A stretch of 64,000 nt of DNA from positions 1 through 64,000 of IMG/VR virus record IMGVR_UViG_3300020395_000004, one strand, 5' to 3'. Both the position numbers and the translations under genes were made by a program. The notes under the pieces are model-generated. The model ran no database searches. It was not told where the DNA came from and was given only the letters and a program-made list of their open reading frames with translations. Each line of letters starts with the position of its first letter. Positions within the stretch are counted from its first letter, which is position 1. The stretch is from a virus. Shown one piece after another: positions 1-7,877 of this stretch.

Positions 1-2550
1 GTCAAGGTCGAGATTGATACAGTTGACTCTGCTTCACCATATGTGTTCAACAACTCCCTACGATCTGTATGGGGTATCAATGGAATGCATGCAGATGGTG
101 CTAAAGCAACAGGTTTCAAGTCAATGGTTGTTGCCCAGTTTACAGGTATATCGCTTCAGAAAGATGACAGAGCGTTCGTACTTTACAACCAAACTACTGG
201 GGCGTATGAACCCCAAGCTTCGGGATCTGGTGCTCACATTAATGGACTCGCCAAATACCGAAAAGGATGGAGACACAGACACATTAAAGCATCAAACGAT
301 GCATTCATCCAGGTCGTCTCGGTCTTCGCAGTTGGATTCGGAGATCATTTCTTCTCTGACTCAGGAGGAGACCTCTCGATTACCAACTCGAACTCAAACT
401 TTGGTAACACTTCTCTCCGATCTAAAGGCTTTAAAGCAGCAGCGTTTACGAAGGATAAAGCAGGGCAGATAACACACGTTATACCACCCAAAGATCTGAG
501 TGATGTTGAGGAGATATCTATCAACTGGGTGACCATTGATATATCTAAGACGAAGAGTGTTGCAGACCCAACAAAACTATTTCTCTACGGTTATACGGTA
601 GAGACAGGCCGACCACCAAGCAAAGTGCAGGGATATACTGTAGGTGCTAGAAGGGATGATGTTAATACCCCTGATAGACTATATGTGCTCTTGATTGCCT
701 CTGGTGCATCGGAACCAACTACACATTATGCAGAAATCAATCCGAGTGGTACCACAGTTACAGGTACTAGGTCAGGTGATGATGAATCACCGATCAAGTG
801 GGATGAAGTAAACGCCCAGTGGTATATTCAGGTAGATGGAGCACAGAATACTATCTACACTACACTACAGGCAAACAGTCTCTATCAGAACCTTGGATTC
901 ACACCTACTACATTCGTAAGGAGAATACCAGATGCTAGGAACTTGGTTGATAGGATATACAGGTATCGCTATGTATTGGACAAGGATTCATTCCCTGTTC
1001 CCAGACAGCCCATTACTGGTTTCGTTTTACAGCCACGAAGTAGTGAGACCAATAGTCCTGCATATAGTAAAACCTATTACATATATGCTGTAGAAACACA
1101 TGTAGAGTTCGTCCGAGGTGTGACTGACGGTGTATACTATCTGACATTCTTGAATGCTAGTGTATCTCCATCAACATCTAACTTTAATGACTTTGCATTC
1201 TCACAGGCAACAGTAGATTTATATCCTGCATTTGACAGAGATAATCCAGTTGCTGACCCTTCTGCTGCGGTATCTATCGCAAGTAATGAAACTCTCGGTG
1301 TTGTTACTACCACTGACGGTGCTTCACCAACTCCTAATGAGGACACACAAAGAAGTATCACTAAGGAAACATCTCAGTTTATTCTATTAGAATCTGAGAA
1401 TAACTTAGGATATAATACTACTTCAAACGTATTGAATGGTATTAGTGTCACATCCAGATTAGGTGATGCTGAAGAAAGAAAGATTGCACTCAAACTAAAT
1501 GCTGACAACTCAGTACAACCGATACTTGTAGAGTTACGAAGGTATTCAATCCTTAGAGCATCGGGTCACACGTTTGAGTATCTAGGTTTTGGTCCAGGAA
1601 ACTACTCAACTGCATTCCCATCTACACAGGTGGAGGTATTAAGTAAGGATGCAGTTAGACTATCACAGTCACTTAAGGAGTCAGCAGGTGTTGCTTACTA
1701 CTCAGGTGTTAACAGTGATGGTGAGTTATTCGTTGGTAACCAGGTTATTAACCCAGTTACAGGTCAGATAACCAATGAAGATATTGCCCAATTAAATGTG
1801 TTGGGTGAAGAAGGTACAACTATTGAAACCTTCTCAGAGATTGTGCTTACTGATAAACTAACAGTTATTGGTGGTGCATCTAACCAGTTAGAATCTGTAT
1901 TCTCAGGTCCAGTTACATTCCAGAAGAAAGTAACATCGCAGGATTTAATACAGTCTCTTAACTACACATATGCCAACGAAGATGGCACAGTGTTAAGGAA
2001 CACATTCCTTGCTGAGGATGATGGTACTGGTAATCCAGTAACTCAGACAGGTGCTGCTTATAATAGTGGCGACATCGCATATAATATAGATTGGAGTCCA
2101 GGAACCTTTATAGGATGGATGTATGATACAGGTATCTGGTATAAATTCGGTCTAAGTGACACTGCACCTATCGTATCTCAGAGATATGCAGGTGTAACTC
2201 ATTATGGTATTGGTGAAGCACCTGATGCTTTGAATAGATTTAGAATTACAGGTAATATTGCTATTACTGGTGATATTGATGTATCAGGTAAATATGGTTG
2301 TGCAGACAAATATACTCTCGCAACTGGTGTCAACAGTGGTAATAATGGTGTAATGTATTCGGGAGATGGTATTACTAATACCTTCGCTATATCTCCTGGT
2401 CATACAGCATATTCATTAATGGTATTCTTAAATGGTGTATGTCAGAGGCCAGCAACAGACTATACAGTCACAGGTAATGCTGTAGACTTCTCAGTTGGTA
2501 CTACTCCTCAAAATGGAGATAACATACAAATTCGTGAACTTGTTATCTAA
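1..2550 (+). CDS. Large virion structural / tail-fibre-region protein, 5' end outside window
   Basis: The frame is open from the first base, so the true start lies upstream; 849 residues are visible. Near the visible N-terminus is SLRSVWGINGMHADG followed by a segment ending FTGISLQKDDRAF, a block I recall from large structural proteins of T4-like cyanophages. The rest is Ser/Thr/Asn-rich, beta-type sequence without hydrophobic segments, as expected of a fibre or baseplate-periphery protein. The C-terminus carries FLNGVCQRPATDYTV, a short module also found several times in the giant protein of this window. A GTG at 43 could be mistaken for the start, but homology-like sequence continues upstream of it. 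A late-type octamer overlaps the stop codon. Structural role is likely; exact position in the virion is unknown. Confidence 0.8.
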   Translation, partial: VKVEIDTVDSASPYVFNNSLRSVWGINGMHADGAKATGFKSMVVAQFTGISLQKDDRAFVLYNQTTGAYEPQASGSGAHINGLAKYRKGWRHRHIKASNDAFIQVVSVFAVGFGDHFFSDSGGDLSITNSNSNFGNTSLRSKGFKAAAFTKDKAGQITHVIPPKDLSDVEEISINWVTIDISKTKSVADPTKLFLYGYTVETGRPPSKVQGYTVGARRDDVNTPDRLYVLLIASGASEPTTHYAEINPSGTTVTGTRSGDDESPIKWDEVNAQWYIQVDGAQNTIYTTLQANSLYQNLGFTPTTFVRRIPDARNLVDRIYRYRYVLDKDSFPVPRQPITGFVLQPRSSETNSPAYSKTYYIYAVETHVEFVRGVTDGVYYLTFLNASVSPSTSNFNDFAFSQATVDLYPAFDRDNPVADPSAAVSIASNETLGVVTTTDGASPTPNEDTQRSITKETSQFILLESENNLGYNTTSNVLNGISVTSRLGDAEERKIALKLNADNSVQPILVELRRYSILRASGHTFEYLGFGPGNYSTAFPSTQVEVLSKDAVRLSQSLKESAGVAYYSGVNSDGELFVGNQVINPVTGQITNEDIAQLNVLGEEGTTIETFSEIVLTDKLTVIGGASNQLESVFSGPVTFQKKVTSQDLIQSLNYTYANEDGTVLRNTFLAEDDGTGNPVTQTGAAYNSGDIAYNIDWSPGTFIGWMYDTGIWYKFGLSDTAPIVSQRYAGVTHYGIGEAPDALNRFRITGNIAITGDIDVSGKYGCADKYTLATGVNSGNNGVMYSGDGITNTFAISPGHTAYSLMVFLNGVCQRPATDYTVTGNAVDFSVGTTPQNGDNIQIRELVI

Positions 2551-2553
2551 ATA
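2546..2553 (+). promoter_or_regulatory. Late-type promoter octamer TCTAAATA
   Basis: TCTAAATA matches 7 of 8 bases of the T4 late promoter element TATAAATA. It overlaps the stop codon of the upstream gene and ends 19 bases before the ATG of the fibre gene at 2573. The same type of octamer recurs at the same spacing before other late genes here. Confidence 0.5.
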
Positions 2554-2572
2554 GTAATAATAGAGGTGATAC

Positions 2573-3445
2573 ATGTCCACCAAAATTATAGGAAATCAGA
2601 TTGATGCGACCACTCGTGCAATTATAGAAGCACTACAGGTTACAGAGCAAATCAATCTTCCTTCACTAAACCAAACTCAAGTCAATGCATTAGGTGCACC
2701 TGCCTACGGTACGTTAATCTATAACAATACCGAGGACATGGCACAAATCTACAAGCAGGACGCTGCTCAAGGTGTTCCTGGATGGGATGACGTGGGTGGT
2801 GGAGGTCCATCGGTTGGTGAAAATAGTATTATTAGGACTAATGGTCCAACTATAGAAGAGAATTTAACTATAGGTCCAGTTGCTAACGGTGGTGCTGAAT
2901 TTACCAACGGTTTTAGTGCAGGTCCTGTTAGTATTGCAAACGGATTTACAGTAACTATCGAGAATGGTGCGACATGGAACATTATCGGTGGTGAAGATTA
3001 CGAAGGTTTAGAAGTTGCTAGTGTCATATCAGGTACTGGTGATTTCTCACAGTTATTACATTGGACTACAACTAAGGAAGCAGTTACATACTATCAAACA
3101 AGTGGTACTGTAACTCACGACTTTAATTCAAGTTCAGTAGTATATGTGCAAAAAACAGGTGGAGGTAACTTTACTCTCAACCTAAACAACTTACCTACAA
3201 CTGATGAAGGTGGTATCTATAGATTTACAGTTATCATTGAAAATGCAGGAGGTAATGGAGTCCCTACTACATTTAATATTAATGGGGTCAACACTGGTTT
3301 ACAGTGGAGAAATTCAGGTACCAGTAGTCACAGTTATACATTCCAACGCATTGAGTATTATATCATCGCAAGGCAACCACCAGGCGAAGATGATTACTTC
3401 TATACAGTATTAGCTGGTGATTATGGCAACAATGGTTATGACTAA
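2573..3445 (+). CDS. Predicted tail fibre protein
   Basis: A 290-residue protein preceded by a good ribosome binding site (AGAGGTGAT). The N-terminal 65 residues are helical and end in GTLIYNNTEDMAQIY, a form common in phage fibre N-terminal modules. From about residue 75 it turns Gly/Asn/Thr-rich and beta-type (NGPTIEENLTIGP, NGFTVTIENGATWNI), like trimeric fibre shafts. The C-terminal 100 residues end in an aromatic-rich segment (YYIIARQPPGEDDYFYTV). It sits between a large structural gene and three adhesin genes, each behind its own late-type octamer, so fibre function is supported by context. No enzyme motif is seen. Attachment role is inference. Confidence 0.65.
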   Translation: MSTKIIGNQIDATTRAIIEALQVTEQINLPSLNQTQVNALGAPAYGTLIYNNTEDMAQIYKQDAAQGVPGWDDVGGGGPSVGENSIIRTNGPTIEENLTIGPVANGGAEFTNGFSAGPVSIANGFTVTIENGATWNIIGGEDYEGLEVASVISGTGDFSQLLHWTTTKEAVTYYQTSGTVTHDFNSSSVVYVQKTGGGNFTLNLNNLPTTDEGGIYRFTVIIENAGGNGVPTTFNINGVNTGLQWRNSGTSSHSYTFQRIEYYIIARQPPGEDDYFYTVLAGDYGNNGYD

Positions 3446-3448
3446 ATA
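3441..3448 (+). promoter_or_regulatory. Late-type promoter octamer ACTAAATA
   Basis: ACTAAATA matches 6 of 8 bases of TATAAATA and ends 20 bases before the ATG at 3469. The base match alone is weak; the spacing shared with neighbouring genes is what supports it. Confidence 0.4.
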
Positions 3449-3468
3449 GTTTGGAGATTATTGATTAG

Positions 3469-4281
3469 ATGGCACAGTTAAACATCGGAGCAATAAAAGA
3501 CCTTGGTGGTATAGGTGGATTCACTTTTACATCTGGGGGAATTACATGTAACGGTACTCTTAATGTTACTAACATTATGATTGACGGTACGATTGCTGGA
3601 TCCTCTGCGTTCATTCTTCCCAACCCATCAGGTCATGCTGAGGAATATATCTCTAACAATGGTAGTAACCTAACATGGGGTAATCTATCAACTGCTTCTG
3701 GTGTTCGCTCAATGCAAGTGTGGACTGGAAATGGTACATGGAACAAACCAGAGTCTAGCGTCAAGACTATTTGTGTATTCTGCACAGGTGCAGGTGGCGG
3801 TGGATCAGGTCATGGAGAAGGTGGCGGTGCAGGAGGTACCGCAGTAAGACAATTAGATGTTACTAACATATCATCAGTATCTGTAACAATAGGAAACCCA
3901 GGTGGTGGTACTAACTATGCAGGATGTGGTGGTAATGGTAACGGTTCAAGTTTTGGTGGATATTGCTCTGCCAGTGGTGGATACGGTGCAAACTGTAGGT
4001 CACAGTATACTGGAGGAATCGGAGGAAATGGTTCTGGAGGAGCACTAAACATCTATGGTGGAGGTGGCGGTGGTCACGGACACTATTATAACTATGGTAA
4101 CCATGGTGGTTCATCATCCTATTGGGGTGGCACACAACCATCATCACACTCTCAGTCAAACTATGCTCATAGACACCAGTCTCATTGTGCATGGGGAGCA
4201 GGAGGAAACGGATCCCGACATGGTAACAGAGGTGCTAGAGGTCGTGAGGGAGTCGTGGTTGTCCATGAGTTCTATGGATAA
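3469..4281 (+). CDS. Glycine-rich tail adhesin, paralogue 1
   Basis: A 270-residue protein with an N-terminal module of about 85 residues (ALNIGAIKDLGG-type start, then GTLNVTNIMIDGTI) that resembles a fibre-docking region. Then comes RSMQVWTGNGTWNKP, the start of a widespread phage glycine-rich domain, followed by about 170 residues of Gly-rich sequence ending GREGVVVVHEFYG. Runs such as GAGGGGSG and GGIGGNGSGG recall the polyglycine-II sandwich of T2/S16 gp38 adhesins. Cys, His and Trp residues are conserved with the two downstream paralogues (HQSHCAWGAGG). An aromatic-rich window at about residues 200-220 differs strongly from them. It is likely a receptor-binding tip; whether it caps the 2573 fibre is inference. 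Confidence 0.7.
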   Translation: MAQLNIGAIKDLGGIGGFTFTSGGITCNGTLNVTNIMIDGTIAGSSAFILPNPSGHAEEYISNNGSNLTWGNLSTASGVRSMQVWTGNGTWNKPESSVKTICVFCTGAGGGGSGHGEGGGAGGTAVRQLDVTNISSVSVTIGNPGGGTNYAGCGGNGNGSSFGGYCSASGGYGANCRSQYTGGIGGNGSGGALNIYGGGGGGHGHYYNYGNHGGSSSYWGGTQPSSHSQSNYAHRHQSHCAWGAGGNGSRHGNRGARGREGVVVVHEFYG

Positions 4282-4284
4282 ATA
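4277..4284 (+). promoter_or_regulatory. Late-type promoter octamer GATAAATA
   Basis: GATAAATA matches 7 of 8 bases of TATAAATA and fits NATAAATA, the form I recall for cyanophage late promoters. It overlaps the stop codon of adhesin 1 and ends 19 bases before the ATG at 4304. Confidence 0.55.
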
Positions 4285-4303
4285 CAACAGGATAAATTAA
4301 ACA

Positions 4304-5113
4304 ATGTCTAAACTTAGAGTATCCGCTATTAAAGATTTAACAGGTGCAAATGGGTTCATGCTTGCAGGTGGTAGTATCACTGCATCTACAACTCTAACTG
4401 TATCTAACATTGTTATTAATGGTAATATTATGGGTGGGTCAACTTATAATGTCCCAGATCAAGGTGGTAACGCAGGTAAGGCATTGATGTCAAATGGTTC
4501 TGGATTTGAGTGGGTTGAAGTTGCTGCTGCATCTGGTATTCGCTCTATGCAGACATGGACATCCAATGGTACATGGACTAAACCTAATGATGTGACATCT
4601 ATCATCGTAACCGTAGTTGGTGCAGGTGGTGGAGGATCAGGATATAATGAATCAGGTGGTGCAGGTGGTATGTCAGAAAGAGTTATTGATGTAACTAACG
4701 TATCATCAGTATCTGTATCAATCGGTAATCCAGGTGGTGGTTCTAACTACTCAGGATGTGGAGGAAGTGGTAACACATCTTCATTCGGTAGTTATTGCAG
4801 TGCTTCTGGAGGATATGGTGCTAACTGTAGACAACAGCATGCAGGTGGTATCGGTGGAAATGGTTCAGGTGGTAACCTGAATATATACGGTGGTGGAGGT
4901 AACGGACACGGTTCTTACTGGGCGTTCGGTAACGTCACCGCAGGTAGATCATTCATGGGAGGATCACAACCTTCATCCCATGGTCAAGGAAATTATGCTC
5001 ACAACCATCAATCTCACTGTGCTTGGGGTGCAGGAGGAAATGGTGGACAGCATGGAGCACGAGGTGCTAGAGGTCGTGAAGGTGTCGTTATTGTTCAGGA
5101 GTTTTACGGATGA
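4304..5113 (+). CDS. Glycine-rich tail adhesin, paralogue 2
   Basis: A 269-residue paralogue of the flanking adhesins, colinear along its whole length. The N-terminal docking module (SKLRVSAIKDLTGANGF, then TLTVSNIVINGNI), the RSMQTWTSNGTWTKP entry to the Gly-rich domain, the Cys-containing GYCSASGGYGANCR-like segment and the closing GREGVVIVQEFYG are all kept. The window at about residues 197-218 (GHGSYWAFGNVTAGRSFMGG) shares only its edges with the paralogues. The stop overlaps the start of the third copy by 4 bases, so copies 2 and 3 are translated from one message. A host-recognition role is inferred from the family and the variation pattern. Confidence 0.7.
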   Translation: MSKLRVSAIKDLTGANGFMLAGGSITASTTLTVSNIVINGNIMGGSTYNVPDQGGNAGKALMSNGSGFEWVEVAAASGIRSMQTWTSNGTWTKPNDVTSIIVTVVGAGGGGSGYNESGGAGGMSERVIDVTNVSSVSVSIGNPGGGSNYSGCGGSGNTSSFGSYCSASGGYGANCRQQHAGGIGGNGSGGNLNIYGGGGNGHGSYWAFGNVTAGRSFMGGSQPSSHGQGNYAHNHQSHCAWGAGGNGGQHGARGARGREGVVIVQEFYG

Positions 5114-5931
5114 GTGTTCTTAAGGTATCACAAGTTACTGACATTACTGGACTGGGTGGTTTTGCCCTATCGTCTGGTAACATCACGTGTGCAGGGACAC
5201 TTAAGGTTAATGATATAAACATTAACGGTACTATAACAGGGTCATCTACACATATCATACCTAGTATGAGTGGTCAGTCAGGAAGATTTTTGAGCACAGA
5301 TGGCACAAACCTAGTTTGGTCAACTGAGTTCCAAAGTGGTGGCGGGGGTGCAGGTTTCAGATCTATGCAGGTTTGGACTTCTAATGGTACATGGAATAGA
5401 CCCAGTGATGTCAGAACTATCAAAGTTGTACTTGTAGGTGCAGGTGGTGGTGGAACTGGTTGCGGTGAGTCTGGTGGTGCAGGTGGACATAGTGAAAGAG
5501 TAATAGATGTACAAAACGTTTCTTCAGTTTCAGTCTCAGTAGGTAACCCAGGTGGTGGTACAAACTATGCAGGATGTGGCGGTAACGGAAATGGCACAAG
5601 TTTTGGAGGTTATTGTTCCGCCTCAGGAGGATATGGAGCAAACTGTAGGCAGCAGCATGCAGGTGGTATTGGAGGAAATGGATCTGGTGGTAATATAAAC
5701 ACCTACGGTGGTGGTGGAAATGGATGGGGTTGGTGGTCAATCTATGGTCAGCATCAAGCAGGTGCATCATACTTTGGCGGTACACAACCATCCAGTCACC
5801 AACAATCTAACTACGCACACAGACACCAATCACATTGTGCTTGGGGTGCAGGTGGTCAGGGTTCCATGTTTGGTAACAGAGGAGCAAGAGGACGTGAAGG
5901 TGTGGTTGTAGTATATGAATATTATGGTTAA
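5110..5931 (+). CDS. Glycine-rich tail adhesin, paralogue 3
   Basis: A 273-residue paralogue of the two upstream adhesins, starting in an ATGA overlap with copy 2. The N-terminal module (VLKVSQVTDITGLGGF, then TLKVNDININGTI) and the Gly-rich domain are conserved, ending GREGVVVVYEYYG. Its variable window, about residues 203-226, is very Trp/Tyr-rich (GWGWWSIYGQHQAGASYFGG). Conserved HRHQSHCAWGAGG follows. Having three intact copies suggests alternative or combined receptor-binding tips rather than a decaying duplicate, because all three keep full length and the conserved core. No reverse transcriptase is nearby, so variation is not from a visible diversity-generating system. Confidence 0.7.
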   Translation: MSVLKVSQVTDITGLGGFALSSGNITCAGTLKVNDININGTITGSSTHIIPSMSGQSGRFLSTDGTNLVWSTEFQSGGGGAGFRSMQVWTSNGTWNRPSDVRTIKVVLVGAGGGGTGCGESGGAGGHSERVIDVQNVSSVSVSVGNPGGGTNYAGCGGNGNGTSFGGYCSASGGYGANCRQQHAGGIGGNGSGGNINTYGGGGNGWGWWSIYGQHQAGASYFGGTQPSSHQQSNYAHRHQSHCAWGAGGQGSMFGNRGARGREGVVVVYEYYG

Positions 5932-5937
5932 TAAATA
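5930..5937 (+). promoter_or_regulatory. Late-type promoter octamer AATAAATA
   Basis: AATAAATA matches 7 of 8 bases of TATAAATA and fits NATAAATA. It overlaps the stop codon of adhesin 3 and ends 24 bases before the ATG at 5962. Confidence 0.55.
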
Positions 5938-5961
5938 CATCAGAGGTTTCAAGTAACTATT

Positions 5962-6393
5962 ATGGCTAAATGGGCTATCGTTGAAGCATCCTCAGGTGGT
6001 CTCAGTGATATCTGTGATGAAGCAGATAAATTTGAGATCTATGAAGGAGCAGATTCAAACATGAAATGGGTCGAAGTACCCGATGACACAACTTACTCAC
6101 ATTATATGGCGAATGGTACCATATATGATAGTGCAGATGATCAAGATTCCGTTGTAGAAGCAATGTTGAATCGTACTGAAGCATATGGTCCAGTGGGTGA
6201 CCAACTCGATATGATGTATCGAGATCAGGTAAACAGTACTAATGAGTGGAGAACACACATTAATAATGTTAAAACTAATACTGCTAAACCATCCACAGTA
6301 ACACAAACTAAATCAAACGATCCTAAGAGGATTCAATTACAAGGACGCAAAGCATGGGATCCTTGGGTTGACAACTGGGTACCACCAGGGTAG
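5962..6393 (+). CDS. Small conserved tail-region protein with GDQLDMMYRD segment
   Basis: A 143-residue soluble protein. The N-terminal half is acidic and predicted mixed alpha/beta. Residues 75-104 (YGPVGDQLDMMYRDQV, then a short helix) resemble a segment I recall from small phage proteins encoded beside tail fibres, some of them called fibre assembly or attachment proteins. The C-terminal 40 residues are basic and end with a Trp-rich tail (KAWDPWVDNWVPP). It follows the adhesins behind its own late-type octamer, which supports a role in fibre assembly or attachment. The function is not shown by the sequence. Confidence 0.55.
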   Translation: MAKWAIVEASSGGLSDICDEADKFEIYEGADSNMKWVEVPDDTTYSHYMANGTIYDSADDQDSVVEAMLNRTEAYGPVGDQLDMMYRDQVNSTNEWRTHINNVKTNTAKPSTVTQTKSNDPKRIQLQGRKAWDPWVDNWVPPG

Positions 6394-6416
6394 AATATAC
6401 TGATAATTCTCTTATT

Positions 6417-7877
6417 ATGAAGTTTGCGATTGTTGGTGGCGGTACCGCAGGATGGATGACTGCTGCTACTTTAATAAGACAATTTCCACAGGCGGATCTT
6501 ACACTCTATGAGAGTGATAAGGTACCGCCTATTGGCGTTGGAGAGTCAACAACTCAATTCTTTAGAGTATGGTTAAAGTTCCTTGGACTCAAGGATGAAG
6601 AGTGGATGGCAGCATGTGATGCTACCTATAAAGTATCAGTAATGTTCCATGGATTCCATGATGTAGATGATTCACCATGGCAATATCCATTTGGCATCCC
6701 AAGAGCAGATACATATACTCCTGACTATTGGTTTTATAAACAATCTCAAGAAGGATTTCCAGGATCCAGACTAGCGGAGGACTACAACCTAGCAGCACAA
6801 TGTGCTATAAGAAATAAACTACCTGTTGGTGAGTATGCAAATGAGTATTATGATTTGCAGAAATCAGCAGGTTTTCATTTTAATGCTAGTAAGTTTGCTA
6901 TATGGTTAAGAGATAACTATTGCTTACCTAAAGGTGTTAAGCATGTAATTAAAGATATAAAGAAGAAACCGAAGGCAGACTTAGTATTTGATTGCACAGG
7001 GTTTGCATCTAAATTTAATAAGTCTAAGTGGATATCATTTGAAGATTGGTTACCAAATAATAGTGCATGGGTAACACGTGTGCATTATGATGATAAGGAT
7101 ACACAAATCAAACCATGTACTGATTGCACAGCATTAAGTAGTGGGTGGGTATGGAATGTACCAACCTATGAGACTATAGGTACAGGATATGTATTTTGTG
7201 ATAAATTCATTTCGCCAGAGAATGCCCGAAAAGAGTTTAGGAAACATCTAGCAAAGAATGTGCAGAGTGATGCTGCATTATATACTGATAAGATGTTCCG
7301 TCTTATTAAATTTAAAACTGGTAGAAGAGAGGAGATATGGAAAGGCAATGTAGTTTCTATTGGACTATCAGCAGGATTTATAGAACCATTAGAATCTAAT
7401 GGATTATTATCTGTGCATAACTTCTTACTTAATTTCATTAGATGTTATAGGGGTAAGGTAGTAACTCAATTCACTAGAGATACATTTAATAACCATTGTA
7501 ATCATACATTTGATTCGTTTGCATCATTTGTTGCTATGCATTATGCTCTTACTCAACGTAATGATTCACCATATTGGAAGCATATTCAAAATATTAAATA
7601 TCCATATGATTCTGCTGTACAGGCAGCACAGATACTACATATGGAAAGCAGTTCCAATTTCCATAAAAAATTATCCTATGAAAATTTTAGTAACGAGGGA
7701 TTATTCTATGTTATTGCAGGTCACAACTGGAATCCATTTACATCACCAATTGAACATGAGATGAGATTGTTTAGTGATATGCCAGATATTCCAGAGGATA
7801 TCCAATGGAATGAAGAGGAATTTGATAAGATGCCATTACCTATGGATTATTATAAGGAGAAAATATATGCAAGTTGA
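6417..7877 (+). CDS. Flavin-dependent halogenase-like protein 1 (tryptophan halogenase family)
   Basis: A 486-residue protein with the FAD-binding start FAIVGGGTAGWMTA and the family block IGVGEST (residues 39-45). The lysine of the halogenase active site is present (K72 in CDATYK), as is the Glu-Ser pair in EPLES at about 326-327, equivalent to E346/S347 of PrnA. The family signature WxWxIP appears as WVWNVP. Such enzymes use FADH2, O2 and halide to make hypohalous acid that the lysine carries to the substrate. Cyanophage Syn10 encodes a characterised relative, VirX1, an iodinating halogenase. It heads a long overlapping operon; no flavin reductase is seen nearby. The substrate is unknown; it may act on a free metabolite or on a protein. 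Confidence 0.85.
   Translation: MKFAIVGGGTAGWMTAATLIRQFPQADLTLYESDKVPPIGVGESTTQFFRVWLKFLGLKDEEWMAACDATYKVSVMFHGFHDVDDSPWQYPFGIPRADTYTPDYWFYKQSQEGFPGSRLAEDYNLAAQCAIRNKLPVGEYANEYYDLQKSAGFHFNASKFAIWLRDNYCLPKGVKHVIKDIKKKPKADLVFDCTGFASKFNKSKWISFEDWLPNNSAWVTRVHYDDKDTQIKPCTDCTALSSGWVWNVPTYETIGTGYVFCDKFISPENARKEFRKHLAKNVQSDAALYTDKMFRLIKFKTGRREEIWKGNVVSIGLSAGFIEPLESNGLLSVHNFLLNFIRCYRGKVVTQFTRDTFNNHCNHTFDSFASFVAMHYALTQRNDSPYWKHIQNIKYPYDSAVQAAQILHMESSSNFHKKLSYENFSNEGLFYVIAGHNWNPFTSPIEHEMRLFSDMPDIPEDIQWNEEEFDKMPLPMDYYKEKIYAS

Noticed and set aside
14-472. 152-codon plus-strand frame overlapping the first gene
   Set aside because: It runs inside the first structural gene in another frame, with low-complexity Ser/Arg composition and no ribosome binding site.
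3911-5911. His/Met-rich frames inside the three adhesin genes
   Set aside because: They are by-products of the Gly-codon-rich repeats (GGT/GGA read in other frames).
3469-5931. Diversity-generating retroelement acting on the adhesins
   Set aside because: No reverse transcriptase or template repeat is present in the window, and the copies differ by full divergence rather than adenine-directed changes.
7774-7866. Upstream extension of halogenase 2
   Set aside because: It lies inside halogenase 1 and adds no family sequence; the ATG at 7867 has AAGGAG upstream and starts just before the FAD motif.
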